Positions 22,574 through 32,860 of a stretch of DNA of 64,000 nt are shown here, piece after piece. The DNA comes from Monarcha castaneiventris obscurior (taxonomy: Eukaryota > Chordata > Aves > Passeriformes > Monarchidae): assembly GCA_026261815.1 (NCBI GenBank), contig JAMPIT010000712.1, positions 372,001 to 436,000 on the forward strand. Direction: 5' to 3'. Under the pieces are notes generated by a model. The model searched no databases. It worked only from the letters and a program-made list of their open reading frames with translations, and was not told the origin of the DNA. The position numbers and the translations under genes were made by a program. Positions within the stretch are counted from its first letter, which is position 1; every line of letters begins with the position of its first letter.

Positions 22574-23634
22574 TGTCCAGGTGTCCATCCCCACACGGAT
22601 CCATGTCCAGTGTCCATCCCCACATGGATCCATGTCCAGGTGTCCATCCCCATGCAGATCCATGTCCAGGTGTCCATCCCCATGCGGATCCGTGTCCAGG
22701 TGTCCATCCCCATGCAGATCCGTGTCCAGTGTCCATCCCCATATGGATCTGTGTCCAGGTGTCCATCCCTCTGTGTGTGTCCAGGTGTCCATCCCCACAT
22801 GGATCCGTGTCCAGGTGTCCATCCCCACATGGATCCATGTCCAGGTGTCCATCCCTGTGTGTGTGTCCAGGTGTCCATCACCATATGGATCCGTGTCCAG
22901 GTGTCCATCCCCACATGGATCCATGTCCAGGTGTCCATCCCTGTGTGTGTGTCCAGGTGTCCATCACCATATGGATCCGTGTCCAGGTGTCCATCCCTGT
23001 GTGTGTGTCCAGGTGTCCATCCCCACATGGATCCGTGTCCAGGTGTCCATCACCATGTGGTTCCATGTCCAGGTGTCCATCCCCACATGGATCCGTGTCC
23101 AGGTGTCCATCCCCACGCAGATCCATGTCCCGATGTCCATCCCCATGCAGATCCATGTCCAGGTGCCCATCCCCACGCAGATCCATGTCCAGGTGTCCAT
23201 CCCCATGTGGATCCATGTCCAGGTGTCCATCCCCACATGGATCCGTGTCCAGTTGTCCATCCCCACGCAGATCCGTGTCCAGGTGTACATCCCTGTGTGT
23301 GTGTCCAGGTGTCCATCACCATATGGATCCGTGTCCAGGTGTCCATCCCTGTGTGTGTGTCCAGGTGTCCATCCCCACACAGATCCATGTCCAGGTGTCC
23401 ATCCCCATCCCTCTGTGTGTGTCCAGGTGTCCATCCCCACATGGATCCGTGTCCAGTGTCCATCCCCATGCAGATCCGTGTCCAGGTGTCCATCCCCATG
23501 CAGATCCGTGTCCAGGTGTCCATCCCCATGCGGATCCGTGCCCAGTGTCCATCCCCATGCAGATCCGTGTCCAGGTGTCCATCCCCACACAGATCCGTGT
23601 CCAGGTGTCCATCCCCCGGCCGTGTCCGTGTCCA
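22574..23634. repeat. 1.06-kb minisatellite of a 30-bp unit
   Basis: Roughly 35 copies of a 30-base unit of the form GTGTCCATCCCCACATGGAT followed by CCATGTCCAG. There are 29-base variants (CCAGTGTCC in place of CCAGGTGTCC) and a recurring shorter variant with a CCTGTGTGTGTGT core. Since 30 is divisible by three, all frames on both strands stay open (10-residue repeats such as VSIPTWIHVQ), producing false proteins of up to 505 residues. Many units hold a GGATCC site. Confidence 0.97.
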
Positions 23635-24499
23635 GCCGTGCAGCCCGTGCCTGCTGCCAGCCGTGCATTAATGCTGCCTGACGCTAGAGCGCACCACCAG
23701 CATGTCGTGACATCCTCCGGGGGACGCGGCTCCCAGCAGGGCCACCTGCCCCGGCCACCTGCCCGCGGCCACCCCGCCGTGAGCCTGGTGGCACCCGCGG
23801 CCACCCCGATGGGGACCCCCGATGCCCTCGGTGGCTGCAGGGGACGCGAATGGGTGTCAGGGATGGGACTGACGGTGGTTAATTCCACACGGAGGGATTG
23901 GGATGTGGCATCCCAAAAAATCCCCCCAGCCTGGCTGTGTCATCCCTAAGGGACCGGGAGGAGGGCAAGGAATGTCTGGCTTCCAATTAGCTGCACCTTT
24001 TAATGATGCTGTAGTGGGTGCAGGGAATATGTGTCCCCCCCTCAGGGACGCTGGGTTGTGCTGGGGAGCTGATCCTAAACCTCCCATCCCAGCACCCAAA
24101 GGAGGACTCTCCTCCCTCAGGGCATGGAGGGACCTCCCAGCCCTAAAATGCCCCTGGGTGAGGGGTGCCAGGCTGCTTTGGGGATTTCACTCCGGCTCCT
24201 GCTTCCCTTGCAGCCCCCTCACTCCTGTCCCCGCCACCTCCCAGCCCAACACCAGCAAGGCCCCTTCCTCTGCCCCTTTCCCAGCGCCTCCAGGGAACCC
24301 CACAGCAGATCCCACCGTGATTTTTGAACTGGTGCCGCCGCTGGGTTTGCAGAGAGGGCTGAGCACGCCGGGGATGATGTCCCTGGGTATCCCTGAGTGC
24401 CGGGGCAGGGCGGAGGTCACGCTTCCCCATCCTCCTCCGTGCCTGTCTCCTTCCCGCCTCTCCTGCTGGCTTCTCCTTTTTTGTTTCCCCCTCTCGGAG
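23635..24499. other. intron 1 sequence, nothing assigned
   Basis: GC-rich sequence after the minisatellite. No exon or other element recognised. Confidence 0.45.
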
Positions 24500-24635
24500 C
24501 AGCTGTTCTCTAATAAGCTGTTAATGATGATACAGTAAGTAGGAGCGGAGAGTCCTGCGGGAGCTGCCACGATTTGTGTAATTGGCCTCAGAGGAGACAG
24601 AAGTATCTAATATTTACATGCCGGTATTAGTCCCC
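24500..24635. promoter_or_regulatory. AT-rich island with a donor-like ACAGTAAGT
   Basis: Includes CTCTAATAAGCTGTTAATGA, a GATACAGTAAGTAGG sequence that would serve as a splice donor, and GTATCTAATATTTACATG. No acceptor with an open frame precedes it closely, so an exon is not called. An enhancer-like element or the end of a noncoding exon are both possible. Confidence 0.3.
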
Positions 24636-25180
24636 TGGGAGCCTGTCTGGGCTGCCACGGGGAGGCAGCTCCCAGCCTCAACCTGTCTGCTCCCAGCTGA
24701 TGGATCCTCAGATCTCCAATGGATGGGAATGGGGGGGGACCTCCCCAAAAAACCTGGGGATGGCTGAGCATCCCCACAGCTCGGCACCCGGCCGGTTTGT
24801 GGGAGCGGCGGGCTTGGGCTGAGCTTCCCGAGGGAGGATGCCGAAGTTTGGGGAGCTCTGTGCTGGGCTGGGGTGGAGGCAGGAGCTGGAGATGCCCCAG
24901 AGTGGGTTTACCAGGGCTTTGAGCGGGCTCTTGAGGCACAAACATGTTCCCGAGCTGGCCGGTGCCTGGAGCAAGGGGCGGCAGTCGAGAGGGACGCTCG
25001 CCATGCGGCCACCAAGCACCGTCTCCCCTGTGCCCGGGGCTGGGGTGGCTCCCTGGGAGCTGCTGGCAGGGCAGGTTTGGAAGCAGCGCTGTCACCGTGC
25101 TGCCAGCGGGCCGGGTGAGCCGTGGGGCTGGGCAGGGACTGCCCGGGCTGATCCTGCCTGCAGCCCTAAGGCCGGAATGG
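24636..25180. other. intron 1 sequence, nothing assigned
   Basis: GC-rich sequence. No gene or mobile element recognised. Confidence 0.45.
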
Positions 25181-25440
25181 CGGGGGAAACCGAGGCACGG
25201 CTGGGGAAACCGAGGCACGGCAGGGGAAACCGAGGCACGGCTGGGGAAACCGAGGCACGGCAGGGGAAACCGAGGCATGGCTGGGGAAACTGAGGCACGG
25301 CTGGGGAAACCGAGGCATGGCTGGGGAAACTGAGGCACGGCTGGGGAAACCGAGGCATGGCTGGGGAAACTGAGGCATGGCAGGGGAAACCGAGGCATGG
25401 CAGGGGAAACCGAGGCACGGCAGGGGAAACCGAGGCACGA
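25181..25440. repeat. thirteen-copy 20-bp satellite built on GGGGAAACYGAGGCA
   Basis: Exactly 13 head-to-tail units of 20 bases (25181-25200, then every 20 to 25440). They vary only at CTGG/CAGG/CGGG, CCGAGG/CTGAGG and CACGG/CATGG. The core resembles the ancient MIR/CORE-SINE word GGAAACTGAGGCA, which recurs singly elsewhere in the window. Open frames across it are repeat artefacts. Confidence 0.97.
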
Positions 25441-26380
25441 AGGGCTGAGGAGCAGCCTGCCCACCCTCCTGGCGGCCCTCACCCTACGGGGCCGTGCCCT
25501 GGGCTCCATCCTGTGCTGTGGCATGGCCAGGGTGCCACCAGGGCTTTCCGGCTTCCCTCGGCACCCCCCGGTGCCCCCGGGGCTCTGGGGCTGCCCCCTC
25601 CTGCCGGGGGTCAGTCTGTGGCCAGGATTCCCTCAGTGCCACTGAGCTGAGCTGTGCTGGGATGCTGGGGCCGTGCTCACTCCAGTGCTCACATTCCTGC
25701 ACCCCCAAACCTGCCGAGACCCCGAAGGAGAGGGTAGGGACCGGCATGGGGGCCCCGACGCTGAGCTGTGGGGCCAGGGAGTGGGTGCATCCCAATTCCC
25801 TGCCTGGGGTGGAAGCTGGGGGGTGCTATGGCCCCCCCAACCCGTCTCCCAGTGCATATTGGTGTGCTGGAGGGGCCTCCAGCCCTGTGGGATTGCATCC
25901 CCAACCTTTTCCACCCGGATTCCCGCTCTCCCATTGCCTTGGCAACCCCCGGCTCGGTGATTCAGCGCCTTCTGCATGGGGATGTCTCACCGTGTGCCCT
26001 CCCCGTGCTTGGGGTGCCCTCCAGGGGGGATGAGAGGGGTGTGGGAGCCTGGTGAGGGTGGTCAGGGGGGTTATTTTGCGGGGTGCCAGGCTGGGCACCG
26101 CTGTTCACCCCAGTCAAAGGCGCCGTGTTTCCCAACCGTTTCCCAAAAGCCAAGTGGGCACCTGGGCTTGGGAGGTGGCCTCATCCTGCCCGCTGGGACT
26201 GGGCTGGGAGCCACCCGGACCTGGCAGCCGGGGTTATCCGAGGTCTCCTGCGGTGGGGAATGGCTATGGGGTGGAGGTGGCTGAGCCCTGGCGAGCTCGT
26301 GGCAGCGATGGAGGCGCTGGGGTGGAGCCCTGTGGTTCCACGCTGGTGTCACGGGGGTGAGGAGCTGTTGGCTCCTGCTC
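25441..26380. other. intron 1 sequence, nothing assigned
   Basis: GC-rich intronic DNA. No exon, RNA gene or repeat recognised. Confidence 0.45.
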
Positions 26381-26430
26381 TTCCCTCCCTCCCTCTTTCC
26401 CTCATCCCTCCCTCCCTCCCTCCATCCCTT
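26381..26430. repeat. CCCT pyrimidine repeat
   Basis: Imperfect (CCCT)n with CTTT and CATC interruptions, a simple polypyrimidine tract. Confidence 0.9.
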
Positions 26431-27430
26431 TTCGGTTGTCCTCCCTGCTCAGGACGTTCCAGCCTCTCTGTCCCTGGCTTCCTGCCAGCCCTTTCCCACA
26501 CTCCCTAATCCCGGGCTCCAGCCCTGGCTGCGGATGCCCTGGGAGCAGCTGCTCCCATCTCCCCGAGCCAGGGAAACGGGACCTGGCCCTTGACCTCCCG
26601 GAGAGCCTGGGGGGTGGCAGGTTTGGCGTGGGGACAGCCCGGGGTGTCCCCGAGTCCCCTGCTGTGCCTGCCCCACCTTGTCCAGGGCAGAGCAGATGGA
26701 TTTGTGTTGGCAAAGGGTGCGGTGGGGAGCGGGGCGGCACCCCTGGGTGCTCTCAGGCTCTTACGGGGTGGAGGGGGTTGTTCACGGCCCCTCACACCGC
26801 TGTTCTGTGGGTGTTTGGGGGGGGTGAGATCCCCCCCACCTCCTTCCCTCCCTCCTGCCTGATCTGTTCAATCTGCTAAGCAGGGGAATAGTGCAGCCGC
26901 CATCTGTGAGCCTGCCAATAATGGGATTAACTCCTTCCCCTGGCCGGGGCCGAGCCTGACGCTCTTTCTGGCACCCCCTTTCCCGGGGTACCCCCTCCTC
27001 CCACCGCCAGGACATGCCGGTGCTGATGTCCCGGGGGCAGCGATGTCCTGAGGACAGCCCCAAGCCGCCCCCACGCAGATCTGAGCCACCAGCGTGGTCT
27101 CACCCCCTCCTGCCTCAGTTTCCCCTCTCTTTCCTCTGCGTCCCTCTGCCTCAGTTTCCCCCCTCCTGCATCAGTGTCCCTCTCCTACCTCAACGTCCCC
27201 CCCTTCTTCCCGTTTTCCCCCTCTTCTGCCTCAGTTTCCCCTTTTCTGCCTAGCACGGTGGATTTGGGCCATTCCAAAGGGCTCTGTGCTCCCGGCAGGG
27301 CAGGAGCCGCTTTTCCTGCGTGGGAGGGGGGACACGGGCAGGGGGAAGGCGCTGAGCTCTGCCTGAACCCCCGCCTGGCTGCGGGTCCTGCTCCTGGGAG
27401 GCAGAGGAATGCGGGATGCTGCCCGGGGAG
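26431..27430. other. intron 1 sequence with CTCAGTTTCCC words
   Basis: Mostly featureless GC-rich DNA. Around 26860-26935 there is a small AT-richer patch with TTCAATCTGC and CCAATAATGGGATTAAC. Between 27110 and 27245 the word CTCAGTTTCCCC recurs four times amid CCC-rich sequence, the reverse complement of the core of the 25.2-kb satellite. Confidence 0.5.
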
Positions 27431-27462
27431 GGATGCAGGGATGCAGGGATGCAGGGATGCGA
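27431..27462. repeat. 8-bp GGATGCAG repeat
   Basis: Four adjacent copies of GGATGCAG, the last ending GA. A simple local repeat. Confidence 0.92.
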
Positions 27463-27559
27463 GCCCAACCCCCCCTGGGGAAGCTGCCTGAGGCTGGGGC
27501 AGAGGCGACACCGCACGTGGGGGGGTTCAAGGGACCCCCACCCCCAGCCCTGCAGCTTC

Positions 27560-28260
27560 AAGCCCTTTTGCCGGGGGCGGGATGCCCCCGCTAATCCTCT
27601 TAGGCTGCGCCCCGGAGCAGCTGGCGAGGCTGGCCCGGCCGCTGCCCATCCTCCCTCCCTCCCAACAGGTGCCCCCCGGCCCCCTCCCCGCCGGGGCTGG
27701 GCGGGGGGCTCGGGGCTCCCCGCAGCAGGCAGCGCCCCCCTCCCCTTCCCCCGGGGCCGGCCCGGGAGCGCTCATTAATTATCTAATCTTCCCTTTATGT
27801 TTAATTTACAGCCCCGCGCGGCTCTGGCCATATGCTGCTTTTGTTGTGTCTGGCTCTTTGTTGTGGCAGGCAGCGGGGGCTGGCGAGACCCCCCCCCCCC
27901 ACACCCCCCACCCCACCCCCAGCCTTTGATCCCCCCCCTCCCCTCCCAGCGCCACCCTCCAGCCACCCCCGCGGCACGGTGGCGAGCCCCGCGGAGGGGG
28001 TAAGTGCCTTTTTCTCGGTTATTAATTTCCCTGACCCCCCCCCTCCCCGCCGCCCCAGCTCAGCACAGCTCCCACCCCCCCCAGCAGTGTGTGTGAGTGC
28101 GTGTGCGTGTCCCCCCCGCCTCTCGCCGGCGGCTCGGGATGTGATCGCGCGTGTGCGCGGCGCTGCCTCCTCCCGCTGCCGCCGCCGGGGTCACCGCGCT
28201 GCCCGCACCGCGCCCCGCACCGCGCCCCGCACCGCCCGCGCAGGTACGTGCAGTGCGGGG
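27560..28260 (+). promoter_or_regulatory. second CpG-island-like block with donor-like sites
   Basis: A CpG- and C-rich block enclosing an AT-rich core (27770-27865). Two good donor-like sequences on the plus strand are GGGG/GTAAGTG (GT at 28000) and CGCGCAG/GTACGTG (GT at 28244). Between them and upstream I see no convincing coding start: the ATG at 28139 is followed at once by TGA. This could be an alternative promoter with a noncoding first exon ending at 27999 or 28243. RNA evidence would be needed to confirm it. Confidence 0.35.
27770..27870 (+). promoter_or_regulatory. AT-rich core inside the 28-kb CpG block
   Basis: Contains GCTCATTAATTATCTAATC, TATGTTTAATTTACAG (which doubles as a fair splice acceptor) and GCCATATGCTG, then TTTTGTTGTGTC. 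An ATG at 27832 starts MLLLLCLALCC, which looks like a signal peptide and would run in phase 0 to the donor at 28000. The proline-rich continuation is not protein-like, so a coding exon is not called. Confidence 0.3.
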
Positions 28261-28327
28261 CAGGCAGCTGCCTGTGCCCTCCCCTCGGACTGTGCCCCCC
28301 CTGTGCCTTACCTGTACCCCCCCCTCT

Positions 28328-28470
28328 ACCCTCCATCCCATCCTCCATCCCATCCCATCCCATCCCATCCCATCCCATCCCATCCCATCCCATCCCATCC
28401 CATCCCATCCCATCCCATCCCATCCCATCCCATCCCATCCCATCCCATCCCATCCCATCCCATCCCATCC
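28328..28470. repeat. second CCCAT pentanucleotide satellite
   Basis: A perfect run of 24 CCCAT units covers 28349-28468, bounded by CCATCCCATCCT on the left and CACCTCC on the right. It has the same unit, phase and strand as the array at 12.8 kb. Confidence 0.97.
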
Positions 28471-30212
28471 CACCTCCGTACCCCCCCTACCTCCAGTCTG
28501 CGCCTCCCTCATCTCTGCCCGTACCCCCCTCACACCTGTACCCCCCCATCCCCATCCTAAATGCCCTCACCCCTCTGTGCCCCCCTACCCACTGCCTCTA
28601 CCCCCCTGCCTGTGCCCCCCACCCCTGCCTGTGCCCCCCACACCCTGTCTGTACCCACCCCATACCCTCAACCCCTGCGTGTGCCCCCCACCCCGTAACC
28701 CCCATCCCACCCCCCGTTCAGCCTTGAGGGGGGCACCCCACCTGCCTTGTTGGGGGGATAAACCCTGTAGCCCCCCCTGACTTGTTGCGTGTCCCCCCAA
28801 TTTCTCTATGTGTGTGTGTGGGGGGGGTTCCTGCTGTGGGTGGATGTGAGGACACAGTGGGGGCACCCCTGTGCCCCCCTGACCTGCAGTGGGTACCTGA
28901 GTGGGGGAAGTCTGTGGAACTTGCTGCAAACTTTGTGTGCTGCTGCCAGGCGCCTTCTGCACTCCCAGTTTTTTTCTGTAGGTTTTTTTTTTAAGTAGTA
29001 AATTGGTTTTTCGGCACCCCAGCAGGCCCATACACAGCTCTAATGGGGTGCTTGGGGGGGGGGCACCCCAACCTGGGGGCTGCAGCACGTGCACCCACCC
29101 TCGAGGGGTTCAGGTCTGGCTCCTGTGGGGCAGTGGGCGAAGGGTTTGGGGCACGTGGCCACTGGCAGCGCCAGGCTCCGTCTGTGGGTGATGGGGGCAC
29201 CCCCGGGTGCTCTGCTGTGGTGCTGAGGTGCGATTTATCCCCCCTGTGAGGGATGCTGGTGACCTGTGGGGTTGCCCAGTTGGGCTCTGCTGTGGGCAGG
29301 GGATGCCCAAACCCGCACCCCAGGGCTCGGGGTGGCACACGGGGGGCTGTGCTCGTGCTGTCTGTCCGTCCATCCGTCTGCACCTCCTGCAGCTGCTGCT
29401 GCCCGCCGTGGGAGGGTGGGTGCCAAGCCACCAGCCTGCCTTGGCCGGAGCATCCACGTGCCGGGCCAAGCGCTGGGCTGGGAGCGCTCCGGCAGCGGTG
29501 TAAGGTCACCACGACCGCCGGCGAGGTGGCTCTGCCAGGGCGTGCTGCCTGCTGCGTGCCAGGAGCCACGAGGTGGTGGCAGGAGCTGGACCTGGGGTCA
29601 CCCAGCCGCTCACCAGGTGAACAAATCTCCTTTCATGGGCACAGGAGGCAGCTGGCTCTGCAGGCATCCTGCTGCCGGGCATTCTGGGGGCTCTGGTGGA
29701 CAAGGGACTCCTTGTCCCCAAGGGGATGCAGCGGCTTGGGGAACCCATGTCCTAAAGGTGGGTAGTGGCAGCAGGGGACAGCGCCAGCTGCTGGCGTGGG
29801 TGATGACACGGGGGTGGCACCAGATGACCCCCACACGTGTCCTGGCAGCAGACAGGGAGACAGGGTGGACACCACCAGCGCTCCTCGTCCTTGAATGTGG
29901 GGCTGGCTGTCCCCAGGCCATCAGGGTGACTGGGCTGGCCCTTTTTGGGGTTGTGTTCTGCCCACCAGGTGTGGGCAGCTGAGGAGGGGTCGTGCCACCG
30001 TGCCAGGTGGCCACTGCTGCTGTCTGGCTGTGCCTGTCCCCATACAAAGTCCTGCTGCTTCCCCCCTCCTGGCCTCATGCCGTGGGGTCACTTCCCAGTC
30101 AGTCACCACAGCTCTGTGTCACGGCGGGTTCACGCTGAGTGTCCCAACACGAGGCTGGGGTCCCCCCAATGGCAGCCCACCCCCTGCCCATGCCCTGCCA
30201 TCCCTGCCAGCT
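28471..30212. other. intron 1 sequence, CCCCCT-rich then ordinary
   Basis: 28480-28730 is a degenerate C-rich tract with repeated TACCCCCC and TGTGCCCCCC words. The remainder is ordinary GC-rich DNA. No exon or mobile element recognised. Confidence 0.45.
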
Positions 30213-30300
30213 GGGGAAACTGAGGCAGCAACTGGGGCAGGAGGCGGCTTGCCCGAGGGAGCCAGTGCCAGGGCTGGGGAGAGCAAACAGGATTCTTGGC
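30213..30300 (+). mobile_element. possible MIR-like SINE remnant
   Basis: GGGGAAACTGAGGCAGCAAC is followed by CTTGCCCGAGG and CAGTGCCAGGGCTGGGGA. The order and rough spacing match the MIR/CORE-SINE 3' half (GAAACTGAGGCA, CTTGCCCAAGG, GCAGAGCTGGGA). It is short and diverged, so chance similarity remains possible. Confidence 0.4.
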
Positions 30301-31113
30301 ACGGGTTGGCAGTGCCGCGCTCTGCCTGCAGGCGAGGGTTGCTCTTTGCTGGGGTGTGCAGTTTTGCTGCTGCTGCTCTGCACCCCAGCTCTGGCTCCCT
30401 GGGGACTCTGCCCTTGTCCCCACAGGTGGCACCCCCTCACCTTGGCACGGGTGAACGGGGCGATTGTTCCCCCCTGGGGGTGGCCGGTGCCCGGCGCTGT
30501 GTGTGGCGGGGCTGGCACGGAGAGCAGCTTGGCCTTGGCCCCCTGCCCGCTGCCGTGCCCTTTTCCAGAGGCAGCTGCCTGTGGGCACGGCTTGGCAGCC
30601 GTCCTGCCTGCGGGCTCGGCCGGGGCAGGACCCTGCTCCCCTGGGCCGCCGGGTCACCTCCGTGCAGGGTTGCAACACCCGGGGCCACCCCTGCCATGAG
30701 CTTGCAGTTCTCAGCAGCTAGTTGGTGGTTTTTCTCCCAGGTTTCTGCACCAGCTCCATCCCTAAAGCAAAGGAGGGGACGAGCAGGGAGCCGGTTCTCC
30801 CTACCCTGCCGAAAAGTCCCTCTGGGAGAGGCTCCCAGTGGCGTCACCCCTTGTCGAAGCGATGTGTCAGCTCTGAAAGCCCCTGGTTTTCCACCTCGGA
30901 GCTGTGTGCGGGAGGGGGTGGAGTGGTCCTGCCCCCGCTTCCCGGGCACGAGGGAGCCCTCGGGGTGCTGACATTCCCTGGTCCATGCTGGGTTCCGTGC
31001 ATCCCTCCCCTCCCAGCTCGCTTGCCAGCTAATGGCGCGGCTTATTCCTATGGCTTTTTAAGTGCTTAATGGCGCGCGGGGCTAATGATGCAGCTCCCTC
31101 TGTTCCTGCCGCC
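30301..31113. other. intron 1 sequence, nothing assigned
   Basis: GC-rich sequence. No exon, RNA gene or repeat recognised. Confidence 0.45.
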
Positions 31114-31153
31114 TGGATGGATGGATGGATGGATGGATGGATGGGATGGATGG
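31114..31153. repeat. GGAT tetranucleotide microsatellite
   Basis: About nine GGAT units with one GG insertion near the end. Confidence 0.95.
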
Positions 31154-31254
31154 TGCTGCCCAAACCTCCAGGAATGGGGACAGGGATGAGGAGGGGCCCA
31201 GCCGGTGCCCCGTGGAGCTGGGGCTGGGCGCGGGCGTCCGCCTGCCTCCCCTCC

Positions 31255-31350
31255 CTCCTCTGCGCGGCTGCTAGGAGCAGTAATGTCACCATAAACGATA
31301 TTTATCACGAGGTGATAAAAATCTATTTCCAGCGACCTCTTGGAAATGGC
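31255..31350. promoter_or_regulatory. AT-rich regulatory-looking island
   Basis: Holds AGCAGTAATGTCACCATAAA, CGATATTTATCACGAGGTGA and TAAAAATCTATTTCCAG between GC-rich flanks. TTATCACGAGGTGATAA is a near-perfect inverted repeat. Enhancer-like by composition; untested. Confidence 0.38.
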
Positions 31351-32769
31351 CCTCGTAAAACCAGGCAGCAGACGGAGGCAGGAGGCAGACAGCGGGGAGG
31401 GGGCACGGGCAGGGAAATGGCTGTAATCAGCCACGGAGCAGAGGCTGGATCTGCCGGGGAGCCGGCCCTGCCATTCCCGACCCCGGGAAATTGATGGCAG
31501 CCGTGAAGGCCAGAGGGCTGCCCGGGCACAGCTGGGTGGATGCTCGGGCATCCCAGGGCTCGAGCATCCTGGGATGCAGCATCCAGGCTGTGAAGGGAGG
31601 ACCAGAGGGATTTTCGTCTTTAGGTGAGAGGGATCGGGGGGGTTCTGTCCATCCTGGGGGCATTCCCAAAGTGACACCTGAGGGATCCTGAGCTGCAGCT
31701 GGTCCTGGAGCAGCAGAGTGGGATGGGATGGTGGGTTAGCCAGCTTTCCCCCAGGCTTCCCAGCCATGGGGATGGCCCCCTCCACTGTCAGGCACTGCTG
31801 GGTCACCCCAGTGCCCCCTGTGTCCCTCCTGGGGGGCCACCTTTGGTCCCAGAGCGCCCCCCAGCTCCATCCCTTCGGTGCCGATGGCCAGGTGCTGATT
31901 CAGCATCCCAACACTAATTACTGAGCCCGTAGTGGATCCTGGCTGTAAATTCTCCATCAGGAAAGATGGAGGGGGTGGAAAACCTCCCTGGCTCCTTTCC
32001 CTGCTGACCTGAGCAGGGACCTGTGATCCCCTGTAATTCACTGGGGTTCTGAGTTGGCAGGAGGTGTCTCATCCTCCCCCACCCAGCTTTGGGGTGCGCT
32101 GCCCCCCCAAGGAATCCCTGCTCCTTGCAGAGGTCATTCCCGGCTGTGTGATGCTCAGCCCAGCTGTGTCCCCACCAGCATTAGGGACAGCCTGGGTGAC
32201 CCCATGTCCCCCCTGCACCTCAGGTGATTCTGCTGGTCTGGGCATTCCTGGAGGCTTTGCCAGGCTGGGGGCACAGAGGACACCTGGGCCACCTTTTTTT
32301 GGGGGCTGGGGACTTGGGATTCACTCTTAAAAGTGGGGACAGTGCAGGACCCCCCGTGTTGTCCCCTGAGGGAGGGGATTGTGAGGGAAAACAGCTCCCA
32401 GCTGCAGGGTCTAATCTGCTGCCCTGATGAAGAGACTTTACTCACTTAAAGTAATTAACCAGGTGGGGCATCGGCTGGACCCCTTCCCCCCTCACACACG
32501 CCTGGGTGTCCCCTGCCTGCGGTGGCTGCCTTAGGGGGGCACACGGGCTGGTGAGGCGGGGGCTGGCCGGGCGTGCAGCTCCCGGCCGTGGATCCTCACG
32601 GGGCTGTGCCGGGAGGGGACAGCAAGGACGATGGGGACATCCAGGAGGATGGGAACATCATGTGCAGCGCCTCAACGTCCCCGTGGAGGGCCGTGGTGCC
32701 GCCCAGGGGCTCGGTGCCAGCGCGGGGCTCCGCGCCCACCTGGCCGGGCTGTGCGGTGACGCTGCGGGG
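31351..32769. other. intron 1 sequence, nothing assigned
   Basis: GC-rich sequence with an AT-richer stretch near 32405-32460 containing TAATCTGCTG, TTTACTCACTTAAAG and TAATTAACC. No exon recognised. Confidence 0.45.
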
Positions 32770-32814
32770 TGTGTGGGGCAGGTATTATCCTGCATTAAAG
32801 TTTCCCCCTTGCAG

Positions 32815-32860
32815 ATGGTTCACGTTTAATCTGCGGCTTAAAGCAGCGCCGGACCTGGCG
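32815..32860 (+). other. candidate 46-nt microexon
   Basis: Bounded by an acceptor TTTCCCCCTTGCAG and a strong donor GCG/GTAAGT. One frame is open through it (WFTFNLRLKAAPDLA), entering after one base and ending in phase 0. That does not follow from exon 1 (phase 0), so if used it would be noncoding, in another transcript or frame-changing. The AT-rich, non-repetitive flank may simply be a regulatory element that happens to carry splice-like signals. Confidence 0.3.

Noticed and set aside
22432..23949. 505-codon plus-strand frame and its companions
   Set aside because: They are translations of the 30-bp minisatellite, open on both strands because the period is divisible by three.
27832..27999. 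Signal-peptide-like MLLLLCLALCC leading to a donor
   Set aside because: The following residues are almost only Pro/Thr/Ser from C-runs; more likely a noncoding exon or CpG-island sequence.
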